DNA of 64,000 nt from positions 59,085 through 123,084 of the forward strand of contig NZ_JANUGX010000016.1 in NCBI RefSeq assembly GCF_024753245.1. The letters run 5' to 3'. Position numbers and translations under genes: made by a program. Below the pieces are notes generated by a model. The model ran no database searches. It was not told where the DNA came from and saw nothing but the letters and a program-made list of their open reading frames with translations. The stretch is from Massilia norwichensis. Its GTDB lineage: Bacteria > Pseudomonadota > Gammaproteobacteria > Burkholderiales > Burkholderiaceae_D. Shown here in pieces: positions 19,085 through 29,303 of the stretch. Position 1 is the stretch's first letter, and every line of letters begins with the position of its first letter.

Positions 19085-19109
19085 GTAACGCTATGTAACG
19101 TAGTGTAAC
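19085..19109 (-). promoter_or_regulatory. Three GTAAC direct repeats at 10-bp spacing (possible response-regulator site)
   Basis: GTAAC occurs at 19085, 19095 and 19105, exactly one helical turn apart (GTTAC on the coding strand of the VirK-like gene, 85-110 bases before its start). Tandem half-sites at 10-11 bp are how OmpR/PhoP-type response regulators bind, and virK/ybjX genes are PhoP-controlled in enterobacteria. The assignment is inference. Confidence 0.4.
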
Positions 19110-19160
19110 TAAAGAACTGCTGAGCGTAAATATATTGCTATTCACTACGCATATAAACGA

Positions 19161-19192
19161 CAACAGCCACCCGGAACGCCGGGTGGCTGTTG
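19161..19192 (-). terminator. Hairpin after the glycosidase-RmlD fusion gene
   Basis: A 14-bp perfect stem (19161-19174 with 19179-19192, loop AACG on the plus strand) 29 bases past the stop codon of the minus-strand gene. The T-rich tract after it is poor, so it may be an imperfect terminator or an mRNA-stabilising end. Confidence 0.55.
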
Positions 19193-19220
19193 CTAATTTG
19201 CCTAACTGATCTGAAGGCGG

Positions 19221-21473
19221 TCAGCTGGCGTAGTGCGCCGACTCTTCCTGGTCGGCACGCTGCTCGCCCAACTCGCGCTCATGCAGGTAGCGCGTCAGGG
19301 CGTCCTCGAAGGCCGGCAGGATCAGCCCGCGTTCACTGCTCAGCGCGCTGTACACGGGACGCGGCGCCGCCATGCCGAGTTCGCTGGCCGGACATTCCTC
19401 GATGCCGGCCGGGTCCACGCCGGCCGCCAGCGCAGCGCGCCGGGCCAGCTCGGCCCAGCTCATGGCTTCGCCATTGGTCAGGTGCCAGATACCGGACTCC
19501 TTGTCGATCAGCAGGTCGAGACAGGCATTCACCAGGTCCGGCACATAGGTCGGCGACACCGTCATGTCGCCGGCCGCCGCGAACGGCCGGCCCTCGCCCA
19601 GCGCCGCCAGGGCCTGCGTCACGAAGTTGTGCTCGTCCCATGGACCGAAGAAGGAACTGGTGCGGATCACCAGCGCCTGCGGGTCCGAATCCAGCACGCG
19701 GCGCTCGGCCTCGGCCTTGCTGCGGCCATAGGCGTTCAGCGGCGCGACCGGATCGGATTCGACATACGGCCGGCCGGCGGCGCCGTCGAACACCAGGTCG
19801 CTGGAGAAGGTCATGAAGCGCACCGCGTGGCGGATCGCCGCCAGCGCCAGCACCGTCGGTCCGACCGTGTTCTCGCGCATGCAGCGCTCGGCTTCGCGCT
19901 CGGCATCGTCGACCCGCACATAGCCGCTGGCATTGATGATCGCCCAGGGCTTGTAGCGCACGATCGCCGCCTCCACCGAGGTCGGGTCGGTGATGTCCAT
20001 CTCCTGACGGCTCAGCACGTGGCAGGCCAGGTTGCGCTTTTCGCAGATGCGGGCGAAGGCGCGGCCCAGTGTGCCGGTGGCGCCGGTGATCAGGATCGGC
20101 TGCGGTAAGGTCGAGCGGAAGGCGCCGCGGTCGTTGATGTCGGCCACCGCCGCGCGGGTCGCGACCGGCTTGGCCAGGAAGCGTCCCGGCCGGCGCCACC
20201 AGCCCTGGCCCTGCAGCACCGGATTCGACAGCGGGCGGCCGCTGGCCAGTTCGCGCATCAGGTGCGCCACCGCGGTCGGGCGCGGTTGCGCACCGCGCAC
20301 GTCATACGGCCCCGGCTCGTAATAGCCGCGGCATTCGGTGACCAGACAATTCCAGTCGAAGGAGCCGAGCAGGGCCCAGACCGTCACTGCGCGGATGTCG
20401 GCGCCGTTCTGCTGCACCTTCTTGGCGGCGTTCCAGATCTCGACCAGCCAGCGCAGCTGGTCTTCGCGGTTGGCGTCGATGTGGGCCTCGGTGACGGCGA
20501 TCGGCAGGCCGTAGCGGTCCCAGGTTTCCTGCAGCAGCGGGCCGATGCCGGGCGTCGGCGTGGCCAGCACGCGCGGGCATTCCATGTCGGCGTGGGGGAT
20601 GCCGCGGTACTGGGTGCGATGGCTTTGCGGATAGCGTTCCAGCCGGTGGTCGAGCCAGCGCTCGCTGGTGATGTAATAGTTAACGCCCATGATGTCGGGC
20701 GGGCAGGGGTTGTCCTTAAACCAGAGCAGTTCTTCGGCCGTCGCTTCGGATTCGAGCAGGTAGTCCCACAGCGCGTGGTTCTCGTCGATGCGGCCGCACA
20801 GCATGTCCCAGCCGAGCCAGCGGCGCTCATTGAAGAAGTTGGCGATCTCCGCCATCTCCGGCGTGCCGTAGGTGCGCGACAGGTCGTCGGTCTGCACCAG
20901 CTTGGCGTTCGGATTGACCCTGCGGATTTCGCGCATCGCCAGCACGGTGGCGCGGCATTGGACGATGAGGGCGCGCACGAACAGCGCTTCGCTGCTGCCA
21001 TGCGGGTACCAGACGCCGTTCAGGCCGGAGAAGCGGGCGGTGGTACAGATCTCATTGACCGGGGTATAGTACTCGACCCAGGGGTAGCGGCGGGCCACCG
21101 CGCCGGCGTATTCGGCCAGCTTGTCCGGGAAGTCGGCAGACACCAGGCTGGTGTGGCGCGGGCCGCTACCGTGGTGGACCAGGCCGACGATGGGCGTCAC
21201 GCCCAGTTGCTGCAGCACGGGCAGGCGTTCATCGGACCACGTCCAGTCGGCGCTGTCGACACCGTCCGGCGCGGTGCGTTCCCACAAGACGGGGTAGCGG
21301 ATCGCGCGGATGCCGAGCGAGGCGAAGCGCTCCAGGTCCTGCAGCCTGGCTGCATGACCGTTGCGGTCCATCTGGGAGAAGTAATTATCGCGTACGCGGT
21401 TGACGGTGCATTCGAGGCCGCCCCAGAGCTGAAGCGGCGAACTTGCTGGCTGGATATGATTATTCAGATTCAT
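19221..21473 (-). CDS. Glycoside hydrolase 1-like and RmlD-like (dTDP-4-dehydrorhamnose reductase) fusion
   Basis: A 750-residue two-domain protein. Residues about 15-415 form a GH1-like TIM barrel with candidate acid/base Glu141 in TPVNEICTT and nucleophile Glu329 in AVTEAHIDA. Residues about 458-740 are a Rossmann NAD(P)-dependent reductase of the RmlD type, with ILITGATGTLG, then SSDLVFDGAAGRPYVESDPV and the catalytic pair Tyr582/Lys586 in AYGRSKAEAE. RmlD reduces a 4-keto nucleotide sugar; what the barrel acts on is unknown. The start ATG 21473 has AGGAAG upstream; an earlier in-frame ATG (21548) lacks support. No signal peptide, so cytoplasmic. Confidence 0.8.
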   Translation of the reverse strand: MNLNNHIQPASSPLQLWGGLECTVNRVRDNYFSQMDRNGHAARLQDLERFASLGIRAIRYPVLWERTAPDGVDSADWTWSDERLPVLQQLGVTPIVGLVHHGSGPRHTSLVSADFPDKLAEYAGAVARRYPWVEYYTPVNEICTTARFSGLNGVWYPHGSSEALFVRALIVQCRATVLAMREIRRVNPNAKLVQTDDLSRTYGTPEMAEIANFFNERRWLGWDMLCGRIDENHALWDYLLESEATAEELLWFKDNPCPPDIMGVNYYITSERWLDHRLERYPQSHRTQYRGIPHADMECPRVLATPTPGIGPLLQETWDRYGLPIAVTEAHIDANREDQLRWLVEIWNAAKKVQQNGADIRAVTVWALLGSFDWNCLVTECRGYYEPGPYDVRGAQPRPTAVAHLMRELASGRPLSNPVLQGQGWWRRPGRFLAKPVATRAAVADINDRGAFRSTLPQPILITGATGTLGRAFARICEKRNLACHVLSRQEMDITDPTSVEAAIVRYKPWAIINASGYVRVDDAEREAERCMRENTVGPTVLALAAIRHAVRFMTFSSDLVFDGAAGRPYVESDPVAPLNAYGRSKAEAERRVLDSDPQALVIRTSSFFGPWDEHNFVTQALAALGEGRPFAAAGDMTVSPTYVPDLVNACLDLLIDKESGIWHLTNGEAMSWAELARRAALAAGVDPAGIEECPASELGMAAPRPVYSALSSERGLILPAFEDALTRYLHERELGEQRADQEESAHYAS

Positions 21474-21665
21474 GAGTCTTCCTGCATATTTGGACCAAGG
21501 CCTAAGCCTAGTCGGCGGACCCAGCTTCTTGTGTGAGACAGCGAACATATAGGCCGTTTTTCGGACAAGTCCTACGCAGACTCAGCAATGTCTAGGACAT
21601 TCCAGGAAATTTTGGGGGCGTATGCGAAAATGCCGGCAAAATGCGCGAAGAAGAGGAGCGAAGCA

Positions 21666-21902
21666 ATGTACATGGTGTACTGGAGCACGATCGAAGAGGG
21701 CGCCGGCGTCCCCCATGCCGAGCCTTTCGACACCAGCGACATGGTGGAAGCCATGAAGTTCATGGAAGCGCTGCGCGCGCGCCAGCGGGCGGGGGAAGCA
21801 GTACGCTTCATCACCATGTGTTCGGAGCACCCGGACGTGGTCGGCCATCCGGGTGTCGATGTAACCGGCCCGGACTACAACTGGAAGAAAAGAAGGCGCT
21901 AA
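21666..21902 (+). CDS. Small conserved hypothetical protein
   Basis: A 78-residue acidic-to-basic protein starting MYMVYWSTIEEGAGVPHAEP, with a GAGGAG ribosome-binding site eight bases before the ATG. The frame extends 26 codons upstream but that part is low quality. It ends in a basic KKRRR tail. There are no membrane segments or recognisable domain. I recognise the style from other Oxalobacteraceae but can give no function. It stands alone between divergent and convergent neighbours. Confidence 0.6.
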   Translation: MYMVYWSTIEEGAGVPHAEPFDTSDMVEAMKFMEALRARQRAGEAVRFITMCSEHPDVVGHPGVDVTGPDYNWKKRRR

Positions 21903-22014
21903 AACGCCCAGAAGCCCTTATGGCCGCGTTGCATCGGCTCGCCGTACTAAGGTACTGTCTTCGTGGTACGCCATTGCGGCGAGGCGCCTTGCCCTAAGGG
22001 CTTCTGGACGTTTT
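21901..22014. repeat. Long imperfect hairpin between convergent genes
   Basis: 20-base arms (21901-21920 and 21995-22014) are reverse complements with one mismatch and carry CCAGAAGCCCTTA and its complement. The 74-base loop has further short inverted repeats around GGTAC. It overlaps the last codons of the acyl-CoA ligase gene on the minus strand and the stop codon of the small plus-strand gene, and may serve as a two-way terminator. Confidence 0.55.
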
Positions 22015-23500
22015 GGTTTTTGAGGCGGTGCTTCAGCACCTTGCCGCTGGGCGCCGCCGGCAGGCTGGCCATCAGCACGATGCGGGCCGGGCGTTTATAT
22101 GGTGCCAGCCGGGCGGCGGTCCAGCCGTCCAGCGCGGCCGCGGTCAGCACGCTGCCGGCGGCGGGCTGGACGAAGGCCACGACTTCTTCATTGCCGTCCG
22201 CTTGCAGCCGCCCGACCACCGCCGATTGCGTCACCGCCGGGTGCGCGTTCAGCACGGTCTCGACTTCCAGCGGATAGACCTTGAAGCCGGAGCGGATGAT
22301 CAGTTCCTTGCTGCGCCCGGCGATGAAGAGGGCGCCGTCGGCATCCTGGCGCGCCAGGTCGCCGGTGTCCAGCCAACCATCCCGGTCCAGCACCGCCGCC
22401 GTGCCGGCCGGATCGCGGTAGTAGCCCTGCATCACGTTCGGGCCGCGCACGAACAGCTGGCCGTCCGGTCCTTCTACCCGCACCTCGACGCCGGGGATCG
22501 GATGGCCGACCGAGGTGTCCGCGCGCGGCGCATCGAGGCGGGTCTGGCTGACCGTGGGCGCGGCTTCGGTCAGGCCATAGCCGTTGTGCAGCGGGACCCG
22601 CAACAGGCTTTCGACCTCGCGTTTCAGTTGCGGGTCGAGCGGCGAGCCGCCGGCGTAGGCGAAGCGCAGCCCGGAGGCCAGCGGTGCGCGGATACCCTGC
22701 GCGGCGCACAGCTCCAGCAGGCGCGCATACATGGCAGGGACGCCCTGTACGATGGTCAAATCGCCGCTGCGGATCGCCTCCAGCATGGCGTGCGGCGTGA
22801 AGCGCGGCACCAGCTGCAGGCAGGCGCCCGCATACAAGGTCCCCAGCAGCACCGAGGTCAGGCCGTAGACGTGCGAGACCGGGAGCACGCCGTAGGCCAG
22901 GTCGCCGGGCGCCAGGCCCCGCAGGCGGCTCGAGACGGCGGCCACGAACAGCAGGTTGCGGTGGCTGAGCATCACGCCCTTCGGTTTGCCGGTGGTGCCG
23001 GTGGTGTAAACCAGGGCTGCCACCGGCTGCGCCGTGAGCGTTTCCGGCACGCCGCCATCCGCGTGCAGGCTGGCCATCAGCCCACCATGCGCGTGCGCAT
23101 CGGCGCCGGCACGCGCGGCGTGCGCGGCCGCATCGGGCGACACCGCCGCCGTGTACAGCACCACGCGCGCGCCGCAGTGGCTGCGGATCGCTTCCAGCTC
23201 CGGCGCGGTCAGGCGCGCGTTCACGTTGACGCACCAGGCGTCCAGGCTGGCGATCGCGAACAGGGCGCCGACCTGGGCGATGCCGTTCTCGCTGACCAGC
23301 ATCACGCGCTCGCCGGCCTGCACGTCCAGGCTGCGCAGCCAGGCGGCGCAGGCGTCGATCTCGCCTTCGAGTTCGCGGTAGGTGAGCGTGCGGCCGGCTT
23401 CGCGCAATGCCGGCGCATCGGGCGTCGCCGCGGCATGCCGGCGCACGATGGCGTCGATCCGCGCCGGCAGCGCCGCCAGCAGTGCATCGATATCCATCAT
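21947..23500 (-). CDS. Acyl-CoA synthetase / AMP-dependent ligase
   Basis: Class I adenylate-forming enzyme that would activate a carboxylic acid as acyl-AMP and then acyl-CoA. It has the P-loop VYTTGTTGKPKGVMLSHRN (about residues 165-183), the A5 motif NGYGLTEAAPTVSQT, the A7 motif WLDTGDLA and the hinge SGFKVYPLEVE, with the catalytic lysine of the C-terminal domain in APSGKVLKH. 517 residues. The last 25 residues are encoded by the inverted-repeat region and look like an accidental extension. It overlaps the acyl-CoA dehydrogenase gene by 4 bases; substrate unknown. Confidence 0.88.
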   Translation of the reverse strand: MMDIDALLAALPARIDAIVRRHAAATPDAPALREAGRTLTYRELEGEIDACAAWLRSLDVQAGERVMLVSENGIAQVGALFAIASLDAWCVNVNARLTAPELEAIRSHCGARVVLYTAAVSPDAAAHAARAGADAHAHGGLMASLHADGGVPETLTAQPVAALVYTTGTTGKPKGVMLSHRNLLFVAAVSSRLRGLAPGDLAYGVLPVSHVYGLTSVLLGTLYAGACLQLVPRFTPHAMLEAIRSGDLTIVQGVPAMYARLLELCAAQGIRAPLASGLRFAYAGGSPLDPQLKREVESLLRVPLHNGYGLTEAAPTVSQTRLDAPRADTSVGHPIPGVEVRVEGPDGQLFVRGPNVMQGYYRDPAGTAAVLDRDGWLDTGDLARQDADGALFIAGRSKELIIRSGFKVYPLEVETVLNAHPAVTQSAVVGRLQADGNEEVVAFVQPAAGSVLTAAALDGWTAARLAPYKRPARIVLMASLPAAPSGKVLKHRLKNQNVQKPLGQGASPQWRTTKTVP

Positions 23501-24663
23501 GCGCCGGCCCGTTTGATCATGTTGCGGGCGATGACCAGCTGCTGGATCTGCGAGGTCCCTTCGTAGATGCGGAAGAGGCGCACGTCGCGATAAAAACGCT
23601 CCGCCGCATAGTCCGATACGTAACCGGCGCCGCCGTGGATCTGCACCGCGCGGTCAGCCACGCGGCCGCACATCTCGGAGGCGAACAGCTTGCAGCAGGA
23701 CGCTTCCATCGTCACGTCGCGGCCTTCGTCGCGCAGGCGCGCGGCATCGACGACCATGCTGCGTGCGGCGTACCACTCGGCCTGGCTGTCGGCCAGCATC
23801 GCCTGCACCAGCTGGAAACCGGCGATCGGCTGGCCGAACTGCCGCCTCTCCATCGCATAGCGCAAGGCGTCGTCGAGCATGCGCCGGGCCGCGCCCACGC
23901 ACACGGCGGCGATGTGCAGGCGGCCCTTGTCGAGCACCTTCATGGCGGTCTTGAAGCCCACGCCTTCCTGGCCGCCGATCAGGTTCGCGGCCGGCACCCG
24001 GCAGTTCTCGAAGATCACGTCGCAGGTATGGGCGCCGCGCTGGCCCATCTTCCTGTCGATGCGACCGAGCGAGAGTCCGGGCCTGCCGCGTTCGACCAGG
24101 ATCGCGGAGATCGCGCCGGCATCCTTGCGCGCGGCATCGGTGCGCGCCATCACCGTGAACACGCCGGCTTCGGGCGCATTCGTGATGTAGCGTTTGACGC
24201 CGTTGATGATGTAGACGTCGCCCGCATCGCCACGTTCGAGCACGGCGGCGGTGCGCAGCGAAGCCGCATCCGATCCGCTGTCCGGTTCCGTCAGCGCAAA
24301 GGCGCCGATGATCTCGCCGCTGGCCAGGCGCGGCAGCCAGGCCGCCTTCTGTTCGGGCGTGCCGTCGATGACGATACCCTGCGCGCCGATGCCGTTGTTG
24401 GTGCCGACCAGCGAGCGGAAGGCCGGCGAGGCATAGGCCAGCTCCATCGCCACCAGCACTTCTTCTTCCATGCTGAGCGCCAGGCCGCCGTATTCCTCGG
24501 GGATGCACAGGCCGAACAGCCCCAGCTCGCGCATCTGCGCGACGACGTCGGCGGGAATGGCATCGCTGTCGGCGACGATGTCTTCGTGCGGGATCAGCAC
24601 TTCGCGCACGAAGCGGGCGATGCTGTCCTTCAGCAGGTTCAGGGTTTCGGGGTCTCGGATCAT
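23497..24663 (-). CDS. Acyl-CoA dehydrogenase
   Basis: FAD-dependent enzyme introducing a 2,3-double bond into an acyl-CoA. It shows the N-terminal helical domain, FALTEPDSGSDAASLRT (about residues 125-141, the flavin-contacting signature) and the C-terminal RLFRIYEGTSQIQQLVIARN, where the glutamate of YEGT is the usual catalytic base. 388 residues, normal length. It overlaps both neighbours by 4 bases and so forms one operon with the ModE-like regulator and the CoA ligase. Confidence 0.92.
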   Translation of the reverse strand: MIRDPETLNLLKDSIARFVREVLIPHEDIVADSDAIPADVVAQMRELGLFGLCIPEEYGGLALSMEEEVLVAMELAYASPAFRSLVGTNNGIGAQGIVIDGTPEQKAAWLPRLASGEIIGAFALTEPDSGSDAASLRTAAVLERGDAGDVYIINGVKRYITNAPEAGVFTVMARTDAARKDAGAISAILVERGRPGLSLGRIDRKMGQRGAHTCDVIFENCRVPAANLIGGQEGVGFKTAMKVLDKGRLHIAAVCVGAARRMLDDALRYAMERRQFGQPIAGFQLVQAMLADSQAEWYAARSMVVDAARLRDEGRDVTMEASCCKLFASEMCGRVADRAVQIHGGAGYVSDYAAERFYRDVRLFRIYEGTSQIQQLVIARNMIKRAGA

Positions 24664-25745
24664 GCGCGGATTCCAGGGAAGGCTTCGGGGATGGTTTCGA
24701 TGCTGCCGGTGCGCGCGGCATCGTAGCCGGGCAGGGCGTTCACCAGGCGATGGTAGCCGGGCTGGCGCAGGACCGCCAGCAGCTGGGCCATCAGGCTGTC
24801 CTCGAGAGCGTCCAGGTGCAGGGCGAAAAAATAGCGTTCGCGCAGCAGAGGAATGAAACCGAGCTTGAACTGCTCGGCCGCGGTGCGCATGCCGATGCCG
24901 ACGTCGGCCATGCCGCTGGCGATATAGGCGGCGACCGCGGAGTGGGTGAACTCGGCGCTGTTCCAGCCATTGATCGCTTCACGGTCGATGCCGGCGCGCT
25001 CCAGCATCATCTCGAGCAGCACGCGCGTGCCGGAGCCGGCCTGGCGGTTCACGAAGCGCAGCTTCGGCCGGACCAGGTCGGCCAGGCCCTCGACGCCGAG
25101 CGGATTGCCGGGGGCGACCAGCAAGCCTTGCTGCCGGCCGCAGATGTGGACCAGGCAGTGCCTGGCCGGGTCCAGCCAGCGCAGGTAGCGCCGCGCCGTC
25201 TCCTCTTCGAATACGCCCTCCGGCACGTGGAAGCCGGCCAGGTCGCATTCGTGGCGCGCCAGCGCGGCCACTGCATCGAGGCTGGTGCGGTAGCGTAGCT
25301 CGACCGGCAGCTCGATCTTGTCCAGGTAGCCGGTCAGCGCCGCCACCGCGAAGCCGTGGCTGGCGTCCATGCGGATCGTGCGCAGGCCGGTGCCGCGCAG
25401 GCGCACCTTGCCCAGTTCGGTCTCGAGTTCGGAAGCCAGGCTGTCCAAGGTCGGCGACAGGCGCGCGGCGATGCGGCGGTCAGCCCAGACCAGCTTTTGC
25501 GCGAGCAGGGTCAAGCGGGTGCCGCGCCCGCGTCCGGTCTCGAGCAGGGGCTCGCCGAACAAGTCCTCGGCTTCGCGCAGCACGCCCCAGGCATAGCGGT
25601 AAGACAGCCCGGCCGCCTTGGCCGCCGCCGCGATCGAGCCCTGGTCCTGGATCGCCAGCAGCAGGGCCAGCAGGGTGGCCGTGTCGAGCGGCGCATCGTT
25701 GTTGAAGCTGATTTCCCAGTGTGGGCGAATATGGACCTTGAGCAT
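24660..25745 (-). CDS. ModE-like HTH regulator with periplasmic-binding-protein-like domain
   Basis: Transcription factor of 361 residues. The N-terminal winged helix (about 20-80) is of the LysR/ModE kind (LLLAIQDQGSIAAAAKAAGL, SYRYAWGVLREAEDLFGEPL). Residues about 120-345 form a substrate-binding-like domain with the molybdate/tungstate-type stretch RQAGSGTRVLLEMMLERAGI. Proteins of this build sit beside molybdenum or tungsten enzyme operons; here the divergent neighbour is a formate dehydrogenase and tungstate-transport block. Control of that block by oxyanion or formate is a reasonable inference. First gene of a three-gene overlapping operon. Confidence 0.8.
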   Translation of the reverse strand: MLKVHIRPHWEISFNNDAPLDTATLLALLLAIQDQGSIAAAAKAAGLSYRYAWGVLREAEDLFGEPLLETGRGRGTRLTLLAQKLVWADRRIAARLSPTLDSLASELETELGKVRLRGTGLRTIRMDASHGFAVAALTGYLDKIELPVELRYRTSLDAVAALARHECDLAGFHVPEGVFEEETARRYLRWLDPARHCLVHICGRQQGLLVAPGNPLGVEGLADLVRPKLRFVNRQAGSGTRVLLEMMLERAGIDREAINGWNSAEFTHSAVAAYIASGMADVGIGMRTAAEQFKLGFIPLLRERYFFALHLDALEDSLMAQLLAVLRQPGYHRLVNALPGYDAARTGSIETIPEAFPGIRA

Positions 25746-25747
25746 GG

Positions 25748-25850
25748 ATATATGCTTTATTAAGCCTATTTCTGAGAGAAGGGACGCGTGATACGCTCGG
25801 CGTTGCAGTAAACGTATTCCAGAAGTATATGCTTTTTAAAACATATTAGT
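25748..25850. promoter_or_regulatory. Divergent promoter region with repeated ATATGCTTT sites
   Basis: TATATGCTTTATTAA (25749-25763), touching the start of the regulator gene, is repeated as TATATGCTTTTTAA (25826-25839). The second copy continues into an opposite-facing ATATGTTTT half-site, giving an imperfect dyad to about 25846. TATAT-rich dyads are the ModE operator style. The placement suits joint autoregulation and control of the transporter gene starting at 25875. Confidence 0.5.
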
Positions 25851-25874
25851 TCAAACAAAAAACACGGAGGAGAC

Positions 25875-27572
25875 ATGGCATTACTGGATATGCTGGACAA
25901 GGAACACACGATAGCGAGGCCGGGCTTCAACCGCTGGCTGGTGCCGCCGGCCGCACTGGCGATTCACCTGTGTATCGGCATGGCGTATGGCTTCTCGGTG
26001 TTCTGGCTGCCGCTGTCGAAAGCGATCGGCATCAAGGAATCGGTTGCCTGTCCGGCCGAGATGGGCTTCTTCGACGTGATCACGTCGACCACCTGCGACT
26101 GGAAGATCTCGATGCTGGGCTGGATGTTCAGCCTGTTCTTCCTGTTCCTTGGCCTGTCGACCGCGCTGTTCGGCGGCTGGCTCGAGCACGCAGGTCCGCG
26201 CAAGGCCGGCGTCGTCTCGGCGATCTGCTGGTGCAGCGGCCTGGTGATCTCGGCGCTGGGCATCTATCAGCACCAGATCTGGCTGATGTGGCTGGGGTCG
26301 GGCGTCATCGGCGGCATCGGCCTGGGCCTGGGCTACATCTCGCCGGTCTCCACCCTGATCAAATGGTTCCCCGACCGCCGCGGCATGGCAACCGGCATGG
26401 CCATCATGGGCTTCGGTGGCGGTGCCATGATCGGCTCCCCGCTGGCCGACAAGCTGATGAAGCATTTCGCGACCCCGACCTCGGTCGGCGTGTGGGAAAC
26501 CTTCCTGGTGCTGGCCGCGATCTACTTCGTGTTCATGATGGCCGGCGCGCTGGCCTACCGCGTGCCCGCAGCCGGCTGGAAGCCGGAAGGCTGGACCCCG
26601 CCTGTGGCAAAGAAGACCAACACCATGATCACCAACCGCCATGTCCACGTCAGCCGCGTGTGGGGCATCCCGCAATTCTGGCTGGTGTGGCTGGTGCTGT
26701 TCCTGAACGTCTCGGCCGGTATCGGCATCCTGGCGATGGCCTCGCCGCTGCTGCAGGAAGTGTTCGGCGGCCGCCTGATCGGCGTGAGCGCCGCCTTCAA
26801 CGAACTGGACGCCGCGCAGAAGGCGCAGATCGCCACCATCGCCGCCGGCTTCCTCGGCCTGCTGTCGCTGTTTAACATCGGCGGCCGCTTCGTGTGGGCC
26901 AGCTGCTCCGATTTCATCGGTCGCAAGATGACTTATTTCGTGTTCCTGGTGCTGGGCTTCGTGCTGTACGCGGCGATCCCGTCCTTCGGGCATGGCGGCC
27001 ATCTGGGCCTGTTCGTGCTGTCCTTCTGCATCATCCTGTCGATGTACGGCGGCGGCTTCGCCACCGTGCCGGCTTACCTGGCCGACCTGTTCGGCACCCA
27101 GATGGTGGGCGCCATCCACGGCCGCCTGCTGACCGCCTGGGCCGTCGCCGGCCTGCTCGGCCCGAGCCTGGTCAACTACATCCGCGAATACCAGATCGCG
27201 CACGGCGTCGCCAAGGCGCTGGCCTACGACACCGCGATTTACGCGATGGCCGGCATGCTGGTGCTGGGCTTCATCTGCAACCTGTTGGTGCGCCCGCTGG
27301 CCGACAAGTACTTCATGAGCGAAGCCGAGCTGGCGGAAGAGAAGCGCAAGGCCCACGAGCGCGATGTTGCGGCCTCGGCCGGCAGCCGCGCCGCCGCCGC
27401 GGCCGGTGGCGACACCATGGTGGCCGGCGTGTCCGGCGCCGGCGTGATGACCGCTACCCCGGTCGCCGCAGGTGGCGCTCTGGTCACGCTGCTGGCCTGG
27501 GCCGCGGTCGGCATCCCGCTGCTGATCGGTGTGTGGATCACGCTGCAGAAGGCGATCGTGCTGTTCAAGTAA
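25875..27572 (+). CDS. OFA-family MFS transporter (oxalate/formate antiporter-like)
   Basis: Twelve-helix major facilitator of the oxalate/formate antiporter family, with GIGLGLGYISPVSTLIKWFP in helices 4-5 and the second-half motif NIGGRFVWASCSDFIGRK. 565 residues, longer than the usual 400-440: it has an extracellular insert with two cysteines between helices 1 and 2 (CPAEMGFFDVITSTTCDW) and a C-terminal extension with an Ala/Gly linker and a thirteenth hydrophobic helix. GGAGGAG precedes the ATG. It heads the formate dehydrogenase block, so formate or a related acid is the likely substrate. Confidence 0.87.
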   Translation: MALLDMLDKEHTIARPGFNRWLVPPAALAIHLCIGMAYGFSVFWLPLSKAIGIKESVACPAEMGFFDVITSTTCDWKISMLGWMFSLFFLFLGLSTALFGGWLEHAGPRKAGVVSAICWCSGLVISALGIYQHQIWLMWLGSGVIGGIGLGLGYISPVSTLIKWFPDRRGMATGMAIMGFGGGAMIGSPLADKLMKHFATPTSVGVWETFLVLAAIYFVFMMAGALAYRVPAAGWKPEGWTPPVAKKTNTMITNRHVHVSRVWGIPQFWLVWLVLFLNVSAGIGILAMASPLLQEVFGGRLIGVSAAFNELDAAQKAQIATIAAGFLGLLSLFNIGGRFVWASCSDFIGRKMTYFVFLVLGFVLYAAIPSFGHGGHLGLFVLSFCIILSMYGGGFATVPAYLADLFGTQMVGAIHGRLLTAWAVAGLLGPSLVNYIREYQIAHGVAKALAYDTAIYAMAGMLVLGFICNLLVRPLADKYFMSEAELAEEKRKAHERDVAASAGSRAAAAAGGDTMVAGVSGAGVMTATPVAAGGALVTLLAWAAVGIPLLIGVWITLQKAIVLFK

Positions 27573-27587
27573 TCAAGGAATACCGCC

Positions 27588-29299
<1,712 letters not shown>

Positions 29300-29303
<4 letters not shown>

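Noticed and set aside
21947..27572. Oxalate catabolism cluster suggested by CoA ligase plus OFA transporter plus formate dehydrogenase
   Set aside because: No oxalyl-CoA decarboxylase or formyl-CoA transferase is present, and the acyl-CoA dehydrogenase does not fit.
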